Source: CAWDVR01 sp044869805 (lineage in GTDB: Bacteria; Acidobacteriota; Thermoanaerobaculia; Multivoradales; SZUA-115). From it: 64,000 bases of DNA. Each line of letters opens with the position of its first letter. Within the stretch, counting starts at the first letter, position 1. The notes below the pieces were generated by a model. The model was not told the origin of the DNA and did not search any database. It saw only the letters and a program-made list of their open reading frames with translations. Where the stretch lies: NCBI GenBank assembly GCA_044869805.1, contig JBIOXV010000055.1:1-64000 (forward strand), given 5' to 3'. The position numbers were made by a program, and so were the translations under genes. Positions 55,827-64,000 of the stretch are shown here, in pieces.

Positions 55827-57959
55827 ATGTCGAGCACCCGTGCCGCGAAAGTCCCCTGGCGAGGGCTCGTGGTCCTCGCCCTGATCCTCTTCGGGTGCGG
55901 CAAGGAGCGCCTGCCCCGCCCGTGCCCGGAGTGCCCGGTGCCGGTGCTCTCGGTCGAGGACGCGGGCGCCTGCGCCGACTGGCGCTGGATCGGCATCAAG
56001 CGCCCTTCGCCGGAGGCCAACCCGAAGCAGCCGGCGCTCCTGGACCCCTGCCCGCCGGCGGAGGGCTGGGCGGTGCGACACCTGTTCTGCCCCGAGACCA
56101 GGCCGGCCCGCGGCGGCGGCGGCGACACCAAGCAGCCTCGGGCCGCCGAGGACTGCGGAGCGGACGCTCTGCCTCCGGGGCTGCAACCGTTCTGCCTCTA
56201 CGAGGCCTTGGTACCAGGAGCAAACCTCGAGACCAAGCCGCCCGCAGGGCTCGCCTCGGTTGCCCGCGACTGCATGGCCGTCCACCCGCAGGCCACCCCG
56301 CTCACGCAACGCCTCCTGCCCGTGCTCGAAGCTCAGTTCCTCGACCAGGCGGGACAGCCGCGGGAGCAGCCGGTGGCTGTGCCTGCCGACCCGGGGGCGC
56401 CCCGAAAGGTGCGCCTGGCGCTGCTGGACACGGCCCCTACGAACCCGGACGACCCGGAAGCGCGGCCGGCAAACTCCCCGCACGGCCCCACGCTGGCAAG
56501 CATGGCGAAGCGCCTCCTCTGTGGCGCTTCCGGCAGCGCCTGCGACCTCAGGGTCACGGCGCGGCTCGCCCTCGCCTACCTGGGCTTCGATCCGCGGTCG
56601 AAGGCGGCCAGCGCGCGGGACGAGGCGCGCGGCGGCTACGTGGGCTTCGTGGGCGAGCTGGCGGAAGCGATCCGCGAGGAGGTCGTGGCCTGGCAGGGGT
56701 CGGGCGAGGAGCGCCTGGTGCTCAACCTCTCGGTCGGCTGGCGACGCGGGGTCGGCGGCACGCTCCCGCCGGCGGACCAGGCGGTGCGCGCCGCGCTCCA
56801 GGATGCCTACTGCCGCGGCGCCCTGGCCCTGGCCGCGGCCGGCAATCGTGAGTGGGGGCCGGACAAGAAGCTCCACACGGGGCCGCTACTTCCTGCCGCC
56901 TGGGAGCAGAGCCCCGCTCCCTCCGTGGCAGAGTGCATCGCAGCCCTCGGTATCGCCGCTCTCCCGGTTACCGATCCAGATCCCTGGTCCTACCGGCCGC
57001 TGCTCGGCGCCGTGGGCGCTGTCGATGCCGGCGGCCAACCGCTCGCCAACGCGCGGTTCGGGGCCGAGCCCCGGCTCGTGGCATTCGGCGATCACGGGGT
57101 GGTCAAGGATGCTCGGACCGGCGAGCCCACCGCCGTGCTCACCGGCAGCTCGGTGTCGACGCTGGTGGTCTCGGCGGCAGCCGCCGCGGTACTCTCCGCC
57201 GACCCGAGGCTCGAGCCCCGCGCCGTGCTGGACCGGCTCTACCGCCGCGGCCCGGGATTGGGGGGACGCGGTGCCGACTTCTGCCAGGGCAGCGGCGATC
57301 CGGGGGAGGAGCCCTGCCCGGCCCCTGGGTTCGAGGTCAGCCGCGTCTATCTTTGCGCCAGCCTGGATCAGGGATGCCCGCCTGGCAGCGCAGGAGCCCC
57401 CTCGGTTTCCGCTTCCGCAGGAGCCGCCGCCGGCGGCAGGCTGCGCTTGAAGATTCGCGACCTCCCAGGCTTCGCCGGCGTGCGCGTCCGCAATCTACAG
57501 GCTCTCCGCCGCGACCAGCGCTCGAAGGCGTGCCCCCCGCCATGGCTGGCACGCGTCGCCGCGAGGCCTCGAGGCGAGCTCGCCGAGGTCCACCACCCGC
57601 GAGGCACCGGGCCCTCGCGTTACCCGTGCCCCTACTGGCAGCTCCCGGGCGTCTACGCGTCGGCGGCGCTGGGGCCGCAGCCGGGCTCCGACCCCTGCCC
57701 TCCGTGCGGCTTCGGGTCGGGCTCGCCCGGCACTCTGGTGGTGGAGATCGATCCCGACTTCGAAGGGCGGCTCTCCGCTCCGACCCTCAAGGTCGGGAGG
57801 CAGAGCTATCCGCTGAACCTGGGGAGCACCGTGCCGGTGCGGGCAATCGTCGAGAACGTGCCCTACGAGCCCGGCGAGGAGGTGCTGCTCTCCTTCGTGC
57901 TCGACGGCAACCGCTCGGTGACCAGCGCGCTGCTGGTCTTCGAGCGTGACGATTCTTGA
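55827..57959 (+). CDS. Subtilisin-like (S8) lipoprotein
   Basis: 710 residues. Lipoprotein signal: LALILFGC, lipobox LFGC, Cys24. Cys-rich N-terminus (CPECPVPV etc.) of about 190 residues. S8 motifs in order: Asp201 (LALLDTAP), His219 (NSPHGPTLAS), oxyanion Asn340 (ALAAAGNREWG) and Ser442 (LTGSSVSTLVVSAAAAA). The serine motif GSSVSTL departs from the usual GTSxAxP, and the Asp-His spacing of 18 is short, so it is a divergent but probably active protease. A C-terminal beta domain and Cys-rich segments follow. Starts 19 bases after the CHAT gene with GGAGAGG before the ATG. The CHAT lipoprotein and this protease are likely to act together in the envelope. Confidence 0.85.
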   Translation: MSSTRAAKVPWRGLVVLALILFGCGKERLPRPCPECPVPVLSVEDAGACADWRWIGIKRPSPEANPKQPALLDPCPPAEGWAVRHLFCPETRPARGGGGDTKQPRAAEDCGADALPPGLQPFCLYEALVPGANLETKPPAGLASVARDCMAVHPQATPLTQRLLPVLEAQFLDQAGQPREQPVAVPADPGAPRKVRLALLDTAPTNPDDPEARPANSPHGPTLASMAKRLLCGASGSACDLRVTARLALAYLGFDPRSKAASARDEARGGYVGFVGELAEAIREEVVAWQGSGEERLVLNLSVGWRRGVGGTLPPADQAVRAALQDAYCRGALALAAAGNREWGPDKKLHTGPLLPAAWEQSPAPSVAECIAALGIAALPVTDPDPWSYRPLLGAVGAVDAGGQPLANARFGAEPRLVAFGDHGVVKDARTGEPTAVLTGSSVSTLVVSAAAAAVLSADPRLEPRAVLDRLYRRGPGLGGRGADFCQGSGDPGEEPCPAPGFEVSRVYLCASLDQGCPPGSAGAPSVSASAGAAAGGRLRLKIRDLPGFAGVRVRNLQALRRDQRSKACPPPWLARVAARPRGELAEVHHPRGTGPSRYPCPYWQLPGVYASAALGPQPGSDPCPPCGFGSGSPGTLVVEIDPDFEGRLSAPTLKVGRQSYPLNLGSTVPVRAIVENVPYEPGEEVLLSFVLDGNRSVTSALLVFERDDS

Positions 57960-57992
57960 GGAAACCGCCGGGAGCGGGCCGGGCGCCGTGTC

Positions 57993-59984
57993 CTACCCGG
58001 CGTAGATCTGCAGCTCCTTGAGCTCGCGGATCTTGTCGCGCAGCGCCGCCGCGTGCTCGAACTCCAGCGCCTTGGCTGCCGCCTTCATATCCTTCTCCAG
58101 GCGGGCGATGCGCTCGGCGACCGGCAGCTCGCTCGCATCGGCGATCTCCATCGAGAGGCCGGGAGCGATCGGGTAGAGGTCCAGATTGCTCATCGCCACC
58201 AGCGGGCTGTGCACGTCCTTGAGGATGGTCCGCGGCTCGATGCCGTGCTCGCGGTTGTAGGCCTCCTGGGCGGTACGGCGGCGCGCCGTCTCCTCGAGCG
58301 CGCGGCGCATGGAGTCGGTGGAGGCGTCGGCGTAAAACACCACGCGGCCGTCGAGGTTCCTGGCGGCGCGGCCGGCGGTCTGGATCAGCGAGGTCTGGCT
58401 GCGGAGGAAGCCCTCCTTGTCGGCGTCGAGGATCGCCACCAAGGCGACCTCGGGCAGGTCCAGGCCCTCGCGCAGCAGGTTGATGCCCACCAGCACGTCG
58501 AACTCGCCCCGCCGCAGCGAGGTGATGATCTCCACCCGCTCCAGGGTCTCGATGTCGCTGTGCAGGTAGCGCACCCGCAGGCCGATCTCGGTCATGTAGG
58601 TGGTCAGCTCCTCGGCCATGCGCTTGGTGAGGGTGGTGACCAGCACCCGCTGCCCGCGCGCCACGGTCTCGCGCACCCGCGCCACCAAGTCGTCCACCTG
58701 GCCTTTGGCCGGCCGCACCTCGATCGGCGGGTCGAGCAGCCCGGTGGGCCGGATGAGCTGCTCGACCACCACGCCGCCGGTGCGCTCCAGCTCCCACGGG
58801 CCCGGGGTCGCCGACACGTAGATGCGCTGGCCGATGCGGGCGTCGAACTCCTCGAAGGTGAGCGGACGGTTGTCGAGCGCGCTGGGCAGGCGGAAGCCGT
58901 AGTCCACCAGCGTCTGCTTGCGCGAGCGATCGCCGTGGTACATGCCGCGCACCTGCGGCAGGGTCTGGTGGCTCTCGTCCACCACCAGCAGGAAGTCCTG
59001 GGGAAAGTAGTCGAGCAGGGTCGGCGGCGGCTCGCCCGGCCGGCGGCCCGAGAGATGGCGGGAGTAGTTCTCGATGCCGTGGCAGTAGCCGATCTCGGTC
59101 AGCATCTCGAGGTCGAAGAGGGTGCGCTGCTCGAGCCGCTGGGCCTCGAGCAGCTTGCCGGCGTCGGTCAGCTCGGGCAGCCGCTCGGCGAGCTCGAGCT
59201 GGATGCCCTCGATGGCGGAGACCAGCTTGTCGCGCGGCGTGACGTAGTGGGTCTTGGGGTAGATGGCGATCCGGTCGAGCTCTTGCAGCACCTCGCCGCG
59301 CAAGGGGTCGAAGCGGGTGACGCGCTCGATCTCGTCGCCGAAGTACTCGACGCGCACCCCCACGTCGTCGTAGGCGGGCAGGATCTCGAGCACGTCGCCG
59401 CGCACCCGGAAACTGCCGTGGTAGAGGTCGAGCTGGGTGCGCTGGTACTGCATCTCGACCAGCTTGCGCAGGGCGCGGTCGATCGGCTCCTCGGCGCCGC
59501 GGGTGAAGAACTGCAGCATGCCGAAGAAGGCTTCCGGCGACCCCAGGCCGTAGATGCATGACACCGAGGCCACGATCACCACGTCGCGGCGCTCGAACAG
59601 CACCTTGGTGCCGCGCAGGCGCAGGCGGTCGATCTCCTCGTTGATCGAGGTTTCCTTCTCGATGTAGGTGTCGCTCTGCGGCACGTAGGCTTCGGGTTGG
59701 TAGTAGTCGTAGTAGGACACGAAGTACTCGACGGCGTTGTCCGGGAAAAAACTACGGAACTCCTGGAAGAGCTGGGCGGCAAGAGTCTTGTTGTGCGACA
59801 GCACCAGGGTCGGCCGTTGTAGCTCCTCGATCATCCGCGCGATGGTGAAGGTCTTGCCGGAACCGGTGACGCCGAGCAGCACCTGCTCCGGGTCGCCGCG
59901 GCGGACTCCCTCGACGAGCTGGCGGATGGCGTTGGGCTGATCGCCCTGGGCCGTGAACGGAGAAACGAGGCGGAAGTCGGGCAT
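57993..59984 (-). CDS. uvrB: UvrABC system protein B (excinuclease)
   Basis: 663 residues. Walker A GVTGSGKTF (38-46), beta-hairpin segment YYDYYQPEAYVPQSDTYIEK, motif DESHQTLPQ, motif VI QTAGRAARNLDGRVV, and the C-terminal UVR motif (IARLEKDMKAAAKALEFEHAAALRDKIRELK) that binds UvrC. It is the damage-verifying helicase of nucleotide excision repair. TACAAT lies 8 bases before the ATG, so the leader is almost absent. It converges with the CHAT operon 2 subtilase, ending 33 bases from its stop. Confidence 0.97.
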   Translation of the reverse strand: MPDFRLVSPFTAQGDQPNAIRQLVEGVRRGDPEQVLLGVTGSGKTFTIARMIEELQRPTLVLSHNKTLAAQLFQEFRSFFPDNAVEYFVSYYDYYQPEAYVPQSDTYIEKETSINEEIDRLRLRGTKVLFERRDVVIVASVSCIYGLGSPEAFFGMLQFFTRGAEEPIDRALRKLVEMQYQRTQLDLYHGSFRVRGDVLEILPAYDDVGVRVEYFGDEIERVTRFDPLRGEVLQELDRIAIYPKTHYVTPRDKLVSAIEGIQLELAERLPELTDAGKLLEAQRLEQRTLFDLEMLTEIGYCHGIENYSRHLSGRRPGEPPPTLLDYFPQDFLLVVDESHQTLPQVRGMYHGDRSRKQTLVDYGFRLPSALDNRPLTFEEFDARIGQRIYVSATPGPWELERTGGVVVEQLIRPTGLLDPPIEVRPAKGQVDDLVARVRETVARGQRVLVTTLTKRMAEELTTYMTEIGLRVRYLHSDIETLERVEIITSLRRGEFDVLVGINLLREGLDLPEVALVAILDADKEGFLRSQTSLIQTAGRAARNLDGRVVFYADASTDSMRRALEETARRRTAQEAYNREHGIEPRTILKDVHSPLVAMSNLDLYPIAPGLSMEIADASELPVAERIARLEKDMKAAAKALEFEHAAALRDKIRELKELQIYAG

Positions 59985-59992
59985 AGATCGAG

Positions 59993-59998
59993 ATTGTA
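59993..59998 (-). promoter_or_regulatory. -10 box TACAAT for uvrB
   Basis: TACAAT on the minus strand, 8 bases before the ATG; the transcript would begin at or a base or two before the start codon. No good -35 found. Confidence 0.5.
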
Positions 59999-60022
59999 GC
60001 GGAGTCGGCCGACCCCTCGGCC

Positions 60023-60045
60023 AGGGCGGCCACGAGGGCCGCCCT
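60023..60045. repeat. Dispersed palindrome, copy 2
   Basis: AGGGCGGC-CACGAGG-GCCGCCCT, a perfect 8-bp stem with a 7-base loop, in the region between uvrB and the proline-rich membrane protein gene. Related copies at 32787-32807 and 60076-60097. Confidence 0.7.
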
Positions 60046-60075
60046 ACAGGGGACAGGCTGGTCTGACCGTAGAGC

Positions 60076-60097
60076 GCGACCCTCGTGGTCGCCCTAC
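60076..60097. repeat. Dispersed palindrome, copy 3
   Basis: GCGACC-CTCGT-GGTCGC with flanking GCCCTAC. It overlaps the stop codon of the gene ending at 60094. With copy 2 it forms a pair 50 bases apart. Confidence 0.7.
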
Positions 60098-60729
60098 GTC
60101 GCGCCGGGCGCTTCCGCCGGCGGCAGCTCCTTGATTTCCTTCAGCACCGGGTCGCCCTCTGCTTCCGCGAACGCCTCGAGGTGGGCGATGAATTCGAGCA
60201 GCTGCTCGCGGCTGAGCTTGTCGGTGCGCGCCAGGCCGGCGAACTGGCCTTGCAGTCGCTGCAGGGCCCCGAGATCGAGCTCGCCGCTCCCGGCCCGCGC
60301 CGCGGCGGCAGAGAAGGCGGCGGCGAGGCGTTTCTTTTCCTCCGCCGTGGCGTCGGCCGGCAGCCGGCGCTCCACCTCGGGCCGCATGGCCTCGATCGTC
60401 CAGCGCAGCAGCGCGAAGCGCTTGCTCATGACCACCGCGATGCCGGCCACGAGCAGCAGCAGGAGCAGCCCGCAGCCGATGGCGATCGGCTTGCCGCAGC
60501 CGGGCGGCACCGGGCTCGAAACCCGCTCGGGGCGGAACGGTGCTCTGAGGGAGGGCGGCGGCGGTGGTGGTGGCTCTTCGGCCGGTGGCTCGCGACGTGG
60601 CGGCCCTTGGCCCGGCGTCTCGGGGCTCGGCGGCTCGCGCCGCGGTGGCTCCTCCACCGCCGGGTCGCGCGCCGGGGGCTCCTGGCGCGGCGGTTCTTCC
60701 CTGGCCGGGTCGACGGGCGGCTCGCTCAT
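60094..60729 (-). CDS. Proline-rich single-span membrane protein
   Basis: 211 residues. About 75 N-terminal residues are almost only Pro, Glu, Arg and Ala (e.g. EEPPRQEPPARDPAVEEPPR), expected in the cytoplasm; a membrane span covers about 80-100 (GCGLLLLLLVAGIAVVMS). The C-terminal 100 residues are helical (LPADATAEEKKRLAAAFSAAAARAG, DKLSREQLLEFIAHLEAF). No family recognised. The palindrome at 60076-60097 overlaps its stop codon. Divergent from the penicillin-binding protein gene. Confidence 0.75.
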   Translation of the reverse strand: MSEPPVDPAREEPPRQEPPARDPAVEEPPRREPPSPETPGQGPPRREPPAEEPPPPPPPSLRAPFRPERVSSPVPPGCGKPIAIGCGLLLLLLVAGIAVVMSKRFALLRWTIEAMRPEVERRLPADATAEEKKRLAAAFSAAAARAGSGELDLGALQRLQGQFAGLARTDKLSREQLLEFIAHLEAFAEAEGDPVLKEIKELPPAEAPGAT

Positions 60730-60803
60730 GCGCGCCTTCTATCACACACCTTCACCCACAGAGCTTCGGCCCCATACCTTCGCGACCGCTGGCGGCTGGT
60801 GGC

Positions 60804-60809
60804 TATAAT
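60804..60809 (+). promoter_or_regulatory. -10 box TATAAT for the class A PBP
   Basis: TATAAT ends 6 bases before the GTG at 60816, so transcription should start at the first base of the start codon (leaderless mRNA). No ribosome site is present. Confidence 0.6.
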
Positions 60810-60815
60810 CGGCCC

Positions 60816-63332
60816 GTGCGACTGCGCTGGACGGACCCGCGCCTCAAGTACCGGCGGCTGGCGCGCCTCCTGATCCCGGCCGCCATCACCATGGGCCTGG
60901 GCGCGGCGACCGGGGTGGGCGTGGCGGCGGCGATCCACATCCCCCGCGTCAGCTCGCTCGCCAGCTTCTCACCGGCGCGCATCACCCAGCTCTACGACCG
61001 CGAGGGCCGGTCCTTCGCTTCCTACGCTCGGCAGCGGCGCATCGTGCTGCGGCCGGAGGAGATCCCGGCCCTGATGCGCAACGCCCTCGTCGCGGTCGAG
61101 GACCGCAACTTCTACCAGCACGGCGGCCTCGACGCGCTGGGGGTGGTTCGGGCGGCGCTGTCCAACCTGCGCAGCGGCCGCACCGTGGAGGGCGCCTCCA
61201 CGCTCACCATGCAGCTCGCGCGGCAGCTCTTCTTCTTGAACCCGGGCAAGCTCTGGCGGCGCAAGATCGAGGAGGCCTTCATCGCCGTCGAGCTCGAGAA
61301 GACCTTCACCAAGGACCAGCTCCTCGCCCTCTATCTCAACGTCATCTACCTCGGCCACGGCCAGTACGGCGTGGAGGCTGCGTCGCGCTTCTACTTCGGC
61401 AAGTCGGTCTCCGACCTGACGCTCGCCGAGGCCGCCACCCTGGCCGGCATCTACCAGCGGCCGAGCCGCCTGTCGCCCTACAACGCTCCCGATGCGGTGG
61501 TCGCCCGCCGCAACCACGTGCTCGACCGCATGCTCGAGGAGCGCTTGATCCGCCGCTCCGAGCACGCGGCCGCGAGGTCGCAGCCGCTCCAGGTGATCTC
61601 GCACGGCCCGCGCGACGAGCTGGGCTCCTACTTCGCCGAAGAGGTCCGGCGCACCATCGAGACCACCTACGGCACCTCGACCTTGCTCGAGAAGGGCCTC
61701 CAAGTCGAGACCACCATGGACTCCGCCATCGAGCAGTCGGCCGAGAAGGCGCTGCGCGCCGGCCTGCTGCGGCTCGACCACCGCAAGGGCTGGCGCGGGC
61801 CCCACCAGCGCGTCGACTCCGCCGACCTGGAGAAGATCGAGCTCGAGTCCTGGAGCGCCGGCCGTGGCGTCGCCGATGGCTGGTTCGAGGGCCTGGTGCT
61901 GGCCAGCGACGCCTCGACCGCCACCGTGCGCGCCGGCGACCGCTTTTTCACCTTGACTCCGGAAGGCATCAAGTGGACCGGAAAGCGCACGCCGGGAAGC
62001 GTGCTCCGCCGCGGCGACGTGGCCTGGTTCCGCCTCGCCGAGCCGAAGGAGGGCGGCGCGGCCCTGCTGGTCCTCGAGCAGGAGCCGCAGCTCCAGGGCG
62101 CGGCTATCGTGCTCGACTCCGCCACCGGCGCGGTGCGTGCCATGGTCGGTGGCTGGGATTTCGGCCGCAACCAGTTCAACCGTGCGACTCAGGCGCGGCG
62201 GCAGGTAGGGTCGGCGTTCAAGGTCTTCGTCTACGGCACGGCGCTCGAGAACGGCTTCACTCCGGCGGACACCATCTTCGACGCTCCGGCCTACTTCAAG
62301 GGCGCCGACGGCCGGCTGAGCTACAGCCCGAGCAACTACTACCCCACCTACTACGGCATCGTCACCCTGTCGCGGGCGCTGGAGCACTCCTACAACGTCT
62401 CGGCGGTCAAGCTGCTGGACCTCGTGGGGGTCGAGAAGGTGATCGACTTCGCCCGCCGCTGCGGCGTGCGCTCCGACCTCCCTCCCTACCCCAGCCTGGC
62501 CCTGGGCAGCGCCGACCTGTCGCCGATCGAGGTGGTGGCCGCCTACGCCGCGATCGCCAACCGCGGCCGCTACAACGAGCCGTACCTGATCGAGCGCATC
62601 CGCCTGCCCGAGGGCGAGGTGCTGACCGAGCATCGCGGCAAGTCGCGCGAGGCGACTTCCCCCGAGCTCGCCTACCTGCTCTCCCACATGCTCGAGGGCG
62701 TGGTGGACCGCGGCACGGCCGCGGCGCTCAACGACCTGCCGCTCGACCTCGCCGGCAAGACCGGCACCACCAATGACTACAGCAACGCCTGGTTCATCGG
62801 CTTCACCAACCGCTACACCATGCTGGTGTGGGTGGGCTACGACCGGCCGCACTCGATGGGCCGCGGCATGGCCGGCGACAAGGTAGCGGTGCCGATCTGG
62901 CGAGACCTGGTGCTCGACGGCCTCGAGGCCGGCTGGCTGACCGAGGACTCGCGCTTCACGCGGCCGGAGGGCGTGGTCACGGCCTGGATCGACCGCGGCT
63001 CCGGCGTCAAGCTCTCGTCCGGCACGCCCGGCGGCATCCCGGCCGCGTTCCTACCCGGCACCGAGCCCGGCGGCGAAGCGTCGGGCGACTGGGGCAACAT
63101 CCTGTCCCTGCCCTGGTACCAGCAGCGGCCGTTCTACCAGGGCCGCCCGCGCGAGAAGATGCCCGAGGACATGCCGCCCGATGCCCCGCTGCCGCTCGAC
63201 GCCGGCCCCGAGCCGGGGACGGAGGGCGGGACGGAGCCTGGCGCAGGGACGGAAGCGGGAACTGCGCCGGAGTCTGGGATCGGTACGGATGCGGCCGCGG
63301 GGACGGCCTCAGCGACCGGGACGGGAACGTAG
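60816..63332 (+). CDS. Class A penicillin-binding protein (PBP1-type)
   Basis: 838 residues from GTG at 60816. Membrane anchor at about 20-45. Transglycosylase domain with catalytic Glu95 (LVAVEDRNFYQHGGLD), then STLTMQLARQ and KLWRRKIEEAFIAVELEKTFTKDQLL. Transpeptidase domain: SxxK at Ser466-Lys469 (VGSAFKVF), SYN (HSYNVSAV) and KTGTT at 648-652. The last 60 residues are Pro/Gly/Thr-rich, low complexity. It builds and cross-links peptidoglycan. The frame is open upstream over the region of the divergent gene, but TATAAT 6 bases before the GTG supports this start. Confidence 0.92.
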   Translation: MRLRWTDPRLKYRRLARLLIPAAITMGLGAATGVGVAAAIHIPRVSSLASFSPARITQLYDREGRSFASYARQRRIVLRPEEIPALMRNALVAVEDRNFYQHGGLDALGVVRAALSNLRSGRTVEGASTLTMQLARQLFFLNPGKLWRRKIEEAFIAVELEKTFTKDQLLALYLNVIYLGHGQYGVEAASRFYFGKSVSDLTLAEAATLAGIYQRPSRLSPYNAPDAVVARRNHVLDRMLEERLIRRSEHAAARSQPLQVISHGPRDELGSYFAEEVRRTIETTYGTSTLLEKGLQVETTMDSAIEQSAEKALRAGLLRLDHRKGWRGPHQRVDSADLEKIELESWSAGRGVADGWFEGLVLASDASTATVRAGDRFFTLTPEGIKWTGKRTPGSVLRRGDVAWFRLAEPKEGGAALLVLEQEPQLQGAAIVLDSATGAVRAMVGGWDFGRNQFNRATQARRQVGSAFKVFVYGTALENGFTPADTIFDAPAYFKGADGRLSYSPSNYYPTYYGIVTLSRALEHSYNVSAVKLLDLVGVEKVIDFARRCGVRSDLPPYPSLALGSADLSPIEVVAAYAAIANRGRYNEPYLIERIRLPEGEVLTEHRGKSREATSPELAYLLSHMLEGVVDRGTAAALNDLPLDLAGKTGTTNDYSNAWFIGFTNRYTMLVWVGYDRPHSMGRGMAGDKVAVPIWRDLVLDGLEAGWLTEDSRFTRPEGVVTAWIDRGSGVKLSSGTPGGIPAAFLPGTEPGGEASGDWGNILSLPWYQQRPFYQGRPREKMPEDMPPDAPLPLDAGPEPGTEGGTEPGAGTEAGTAPESGIGTDAAAGTASATGTGT

Positions 63333-63337
63333 CTGCC

Positions 63338-64000
63338 CTACGTCGGCTTCTCCGCCACCACCGCGTAGTCCTGATACCCGAACAGCAGCTCGTCGAGCCG
63401 GTCGCGCAGCGCGTTGACCTGGTGGCCGAGGCTGCGCTCGGCCCCGGGCAGGGCGCCGAGGTCCACCTCCGGCAGGCGCAGCTCGTCCGGGAACGGCCGC
63501 AGGTCGACCTGCTCGATGGGATCGAACCCCGCGAGCCGGCAGGAGAGCTTGAGGGCCTCGGGGTGGATAGGACGGAGATGGCTGGGGTCGACCCAGAAGT
63601 TGCGCGCCGCCACCACGATCGACAGCGGGTTGGGAGTCTCGAGGATCAGCACCCCGCCGGGCTCGAGCGCGCGGAAGGCCAGCCGTACCAGGCGATCGAC
63701 CTCGGCCGGCGGCAGGTGCTCGATGACGTGGAAGGAAACCACGCCGCCGAGGCTTCCCGCGGCCTGGCGCGCGAGGTGCTCGAAGAGGTCGCCATGCTCG
63801 GCCGTGAGCCCGCGCTCCTGGCAGCGGGCCACCATGGCCGCGCTGCCGTCGACGCCGTGGGCGGGGATGCCCGCCCCGGCGAAGAGCGCCAGGGCCTCGC
63901 CCCGGCCGCAGCCGAGGTCGAGCACTGGGCCGCGGCCTGCCAGGCGTGGCAGGTACAGCGCCAGGCGCTCGGAGATCTCGGCCTCGGTGCCGCGGAAGCG
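63338..64000 (-). CDS. SAM-dependent methyltransferase, 5'-truncated by the window end
   Basis: The frame is open to the window end. The visible portion starts FRGTEAEISERLALYLPRL, then the SAM-binding glycine-rich loop VLDLGCGRGEALAL, acidic HGVDGS, and VVSFHVIEHLPP and LETPNP, all of class I methyltransferases. The FRGTE... start is typical of polysaccharide-linked methyltransferases found in O-antigen and glycan clusters. It converges with the PBP gene with 5 bases between. Substrate unknown. Confidence 0.88.
   Translation of the reverse strand, partial: RFRGTEAEISERLALYLPRLAGRGPVLDLGCGRGEALALFAGAGIPAHGVDGSAAMVARCQERGLTAEHGDLFEHLARQAAGSLGGVVSFHVIEHLPPAEVDRLVRLAFRALEPGGVLILETPNPLSIVVAARNFWVDPSHLRPIHPEALKLSCRLAGFDPIEQVDLRPFPDELRLPEVDLGALPGAERSLGHQVNALRDRLDELLFGYQDYAVVAEKPT

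Noticed and set aside
51476..57959. Type III-E CRISPR (Craspase) identity for the CHAT operon
   Set aside because: No CRISPR array and no gRAMP, cas1 or cas2 gene anywhere in the window, and the CHAT proteins carry export signals. Only the logic is similar.

Overview
The window is high-GC DNA (visibly about 70% G+C) with almost no intergenic space and many 4-base ATGA/GTGA/TTGA start-stop overlaps. It carries lipid A genes (lpxB, an msbA-type exporter), many lipoprotein or Sec signals, Ser/Thr kinase-TPR and CHAT-TPR proteins, ECF sigma factors and a DUF6677-type membrane protein. That mix suggests a Gram-negative soil or sediment bacterium of the Acidobacteriota (perhaps Thermoanaerobaculia). 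The taxonomic call is inference. Both ends cut genes: a glycosyltransferase-like C-terminus (1-600) and a methyltransferase (63338-64000).

Accessory region, left (0.6-23 kb). A polytopic HEGTH-motif membrane protein sits with a large membrane protein of unknown function. Next is a minus-strand operon of ECF sigma factor, Ser/Thr kinase-TPR and subtilisin-like protease (8777 down to 3120). Divergent from it is a 2052-residue alpha-2-macroglobulin lipoprotein with a CSEQ thioester motif. A secreted zinc metalloprotease (HExxHxxGxxH) is coupled to a small secreted partner. Then comes an exported PDZ-like/TPR/CHAT protein coupled to an ECF sigma factor and a transmembrane zinc-finger protein (18164-23217).

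Core region (23-43.3 kb). Minus-strand runs encode rpsA-HU/IHF-DUF6677-small protein-lpxB-msbA, then queG, then trpS-scpA-scpB-rluB-hisC-cmk, then a cNMP/FHA protein-recG-membrane protein, then ldcA. Leucine dehydrogenase and a secreted protein lie on the plus strand between queG and cmk. RNase P RNA (rnpB) lies at 42834-43261 on the minus strand.

Mixed region (43.3-64 kb). A secreted NTF2-like protein is followed by a vapBC-type toxin-antitoxin pair with a palindromic operator. A single-haem exported protein sits on a segment bounded by a 110-bp duplication of the 3' end of the neighbouring DUF4388/J-like gene. uvrC and uvrB flank a second, compact ECF sigma/membrane protein/CHAT lipoprotein/subtilase lipoprotein operon (51476-57959). 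The window closes with a proline-rich membrane protein, a class A penicillin-binding protein with an apparently leaderless start, and the methyltransferase.

The most interesting theme is repetition. Three separate operons join an ECF sigma factor to TPR proteins and proteases. In two of them a CHAT (caspase-like) protein predicted to be exported is translationally coupled to the sigma factor and to a membrane-spanning anti-sigma-like protein. This suggests an envelope-sensing circuit in which a caspase-like protease triggers sigma-factor release. It would be an envelope counterpart of the CHAT/anti-sigma/RpoE logic known in type III-E CRISPR, but no CRISPR parts are present here.
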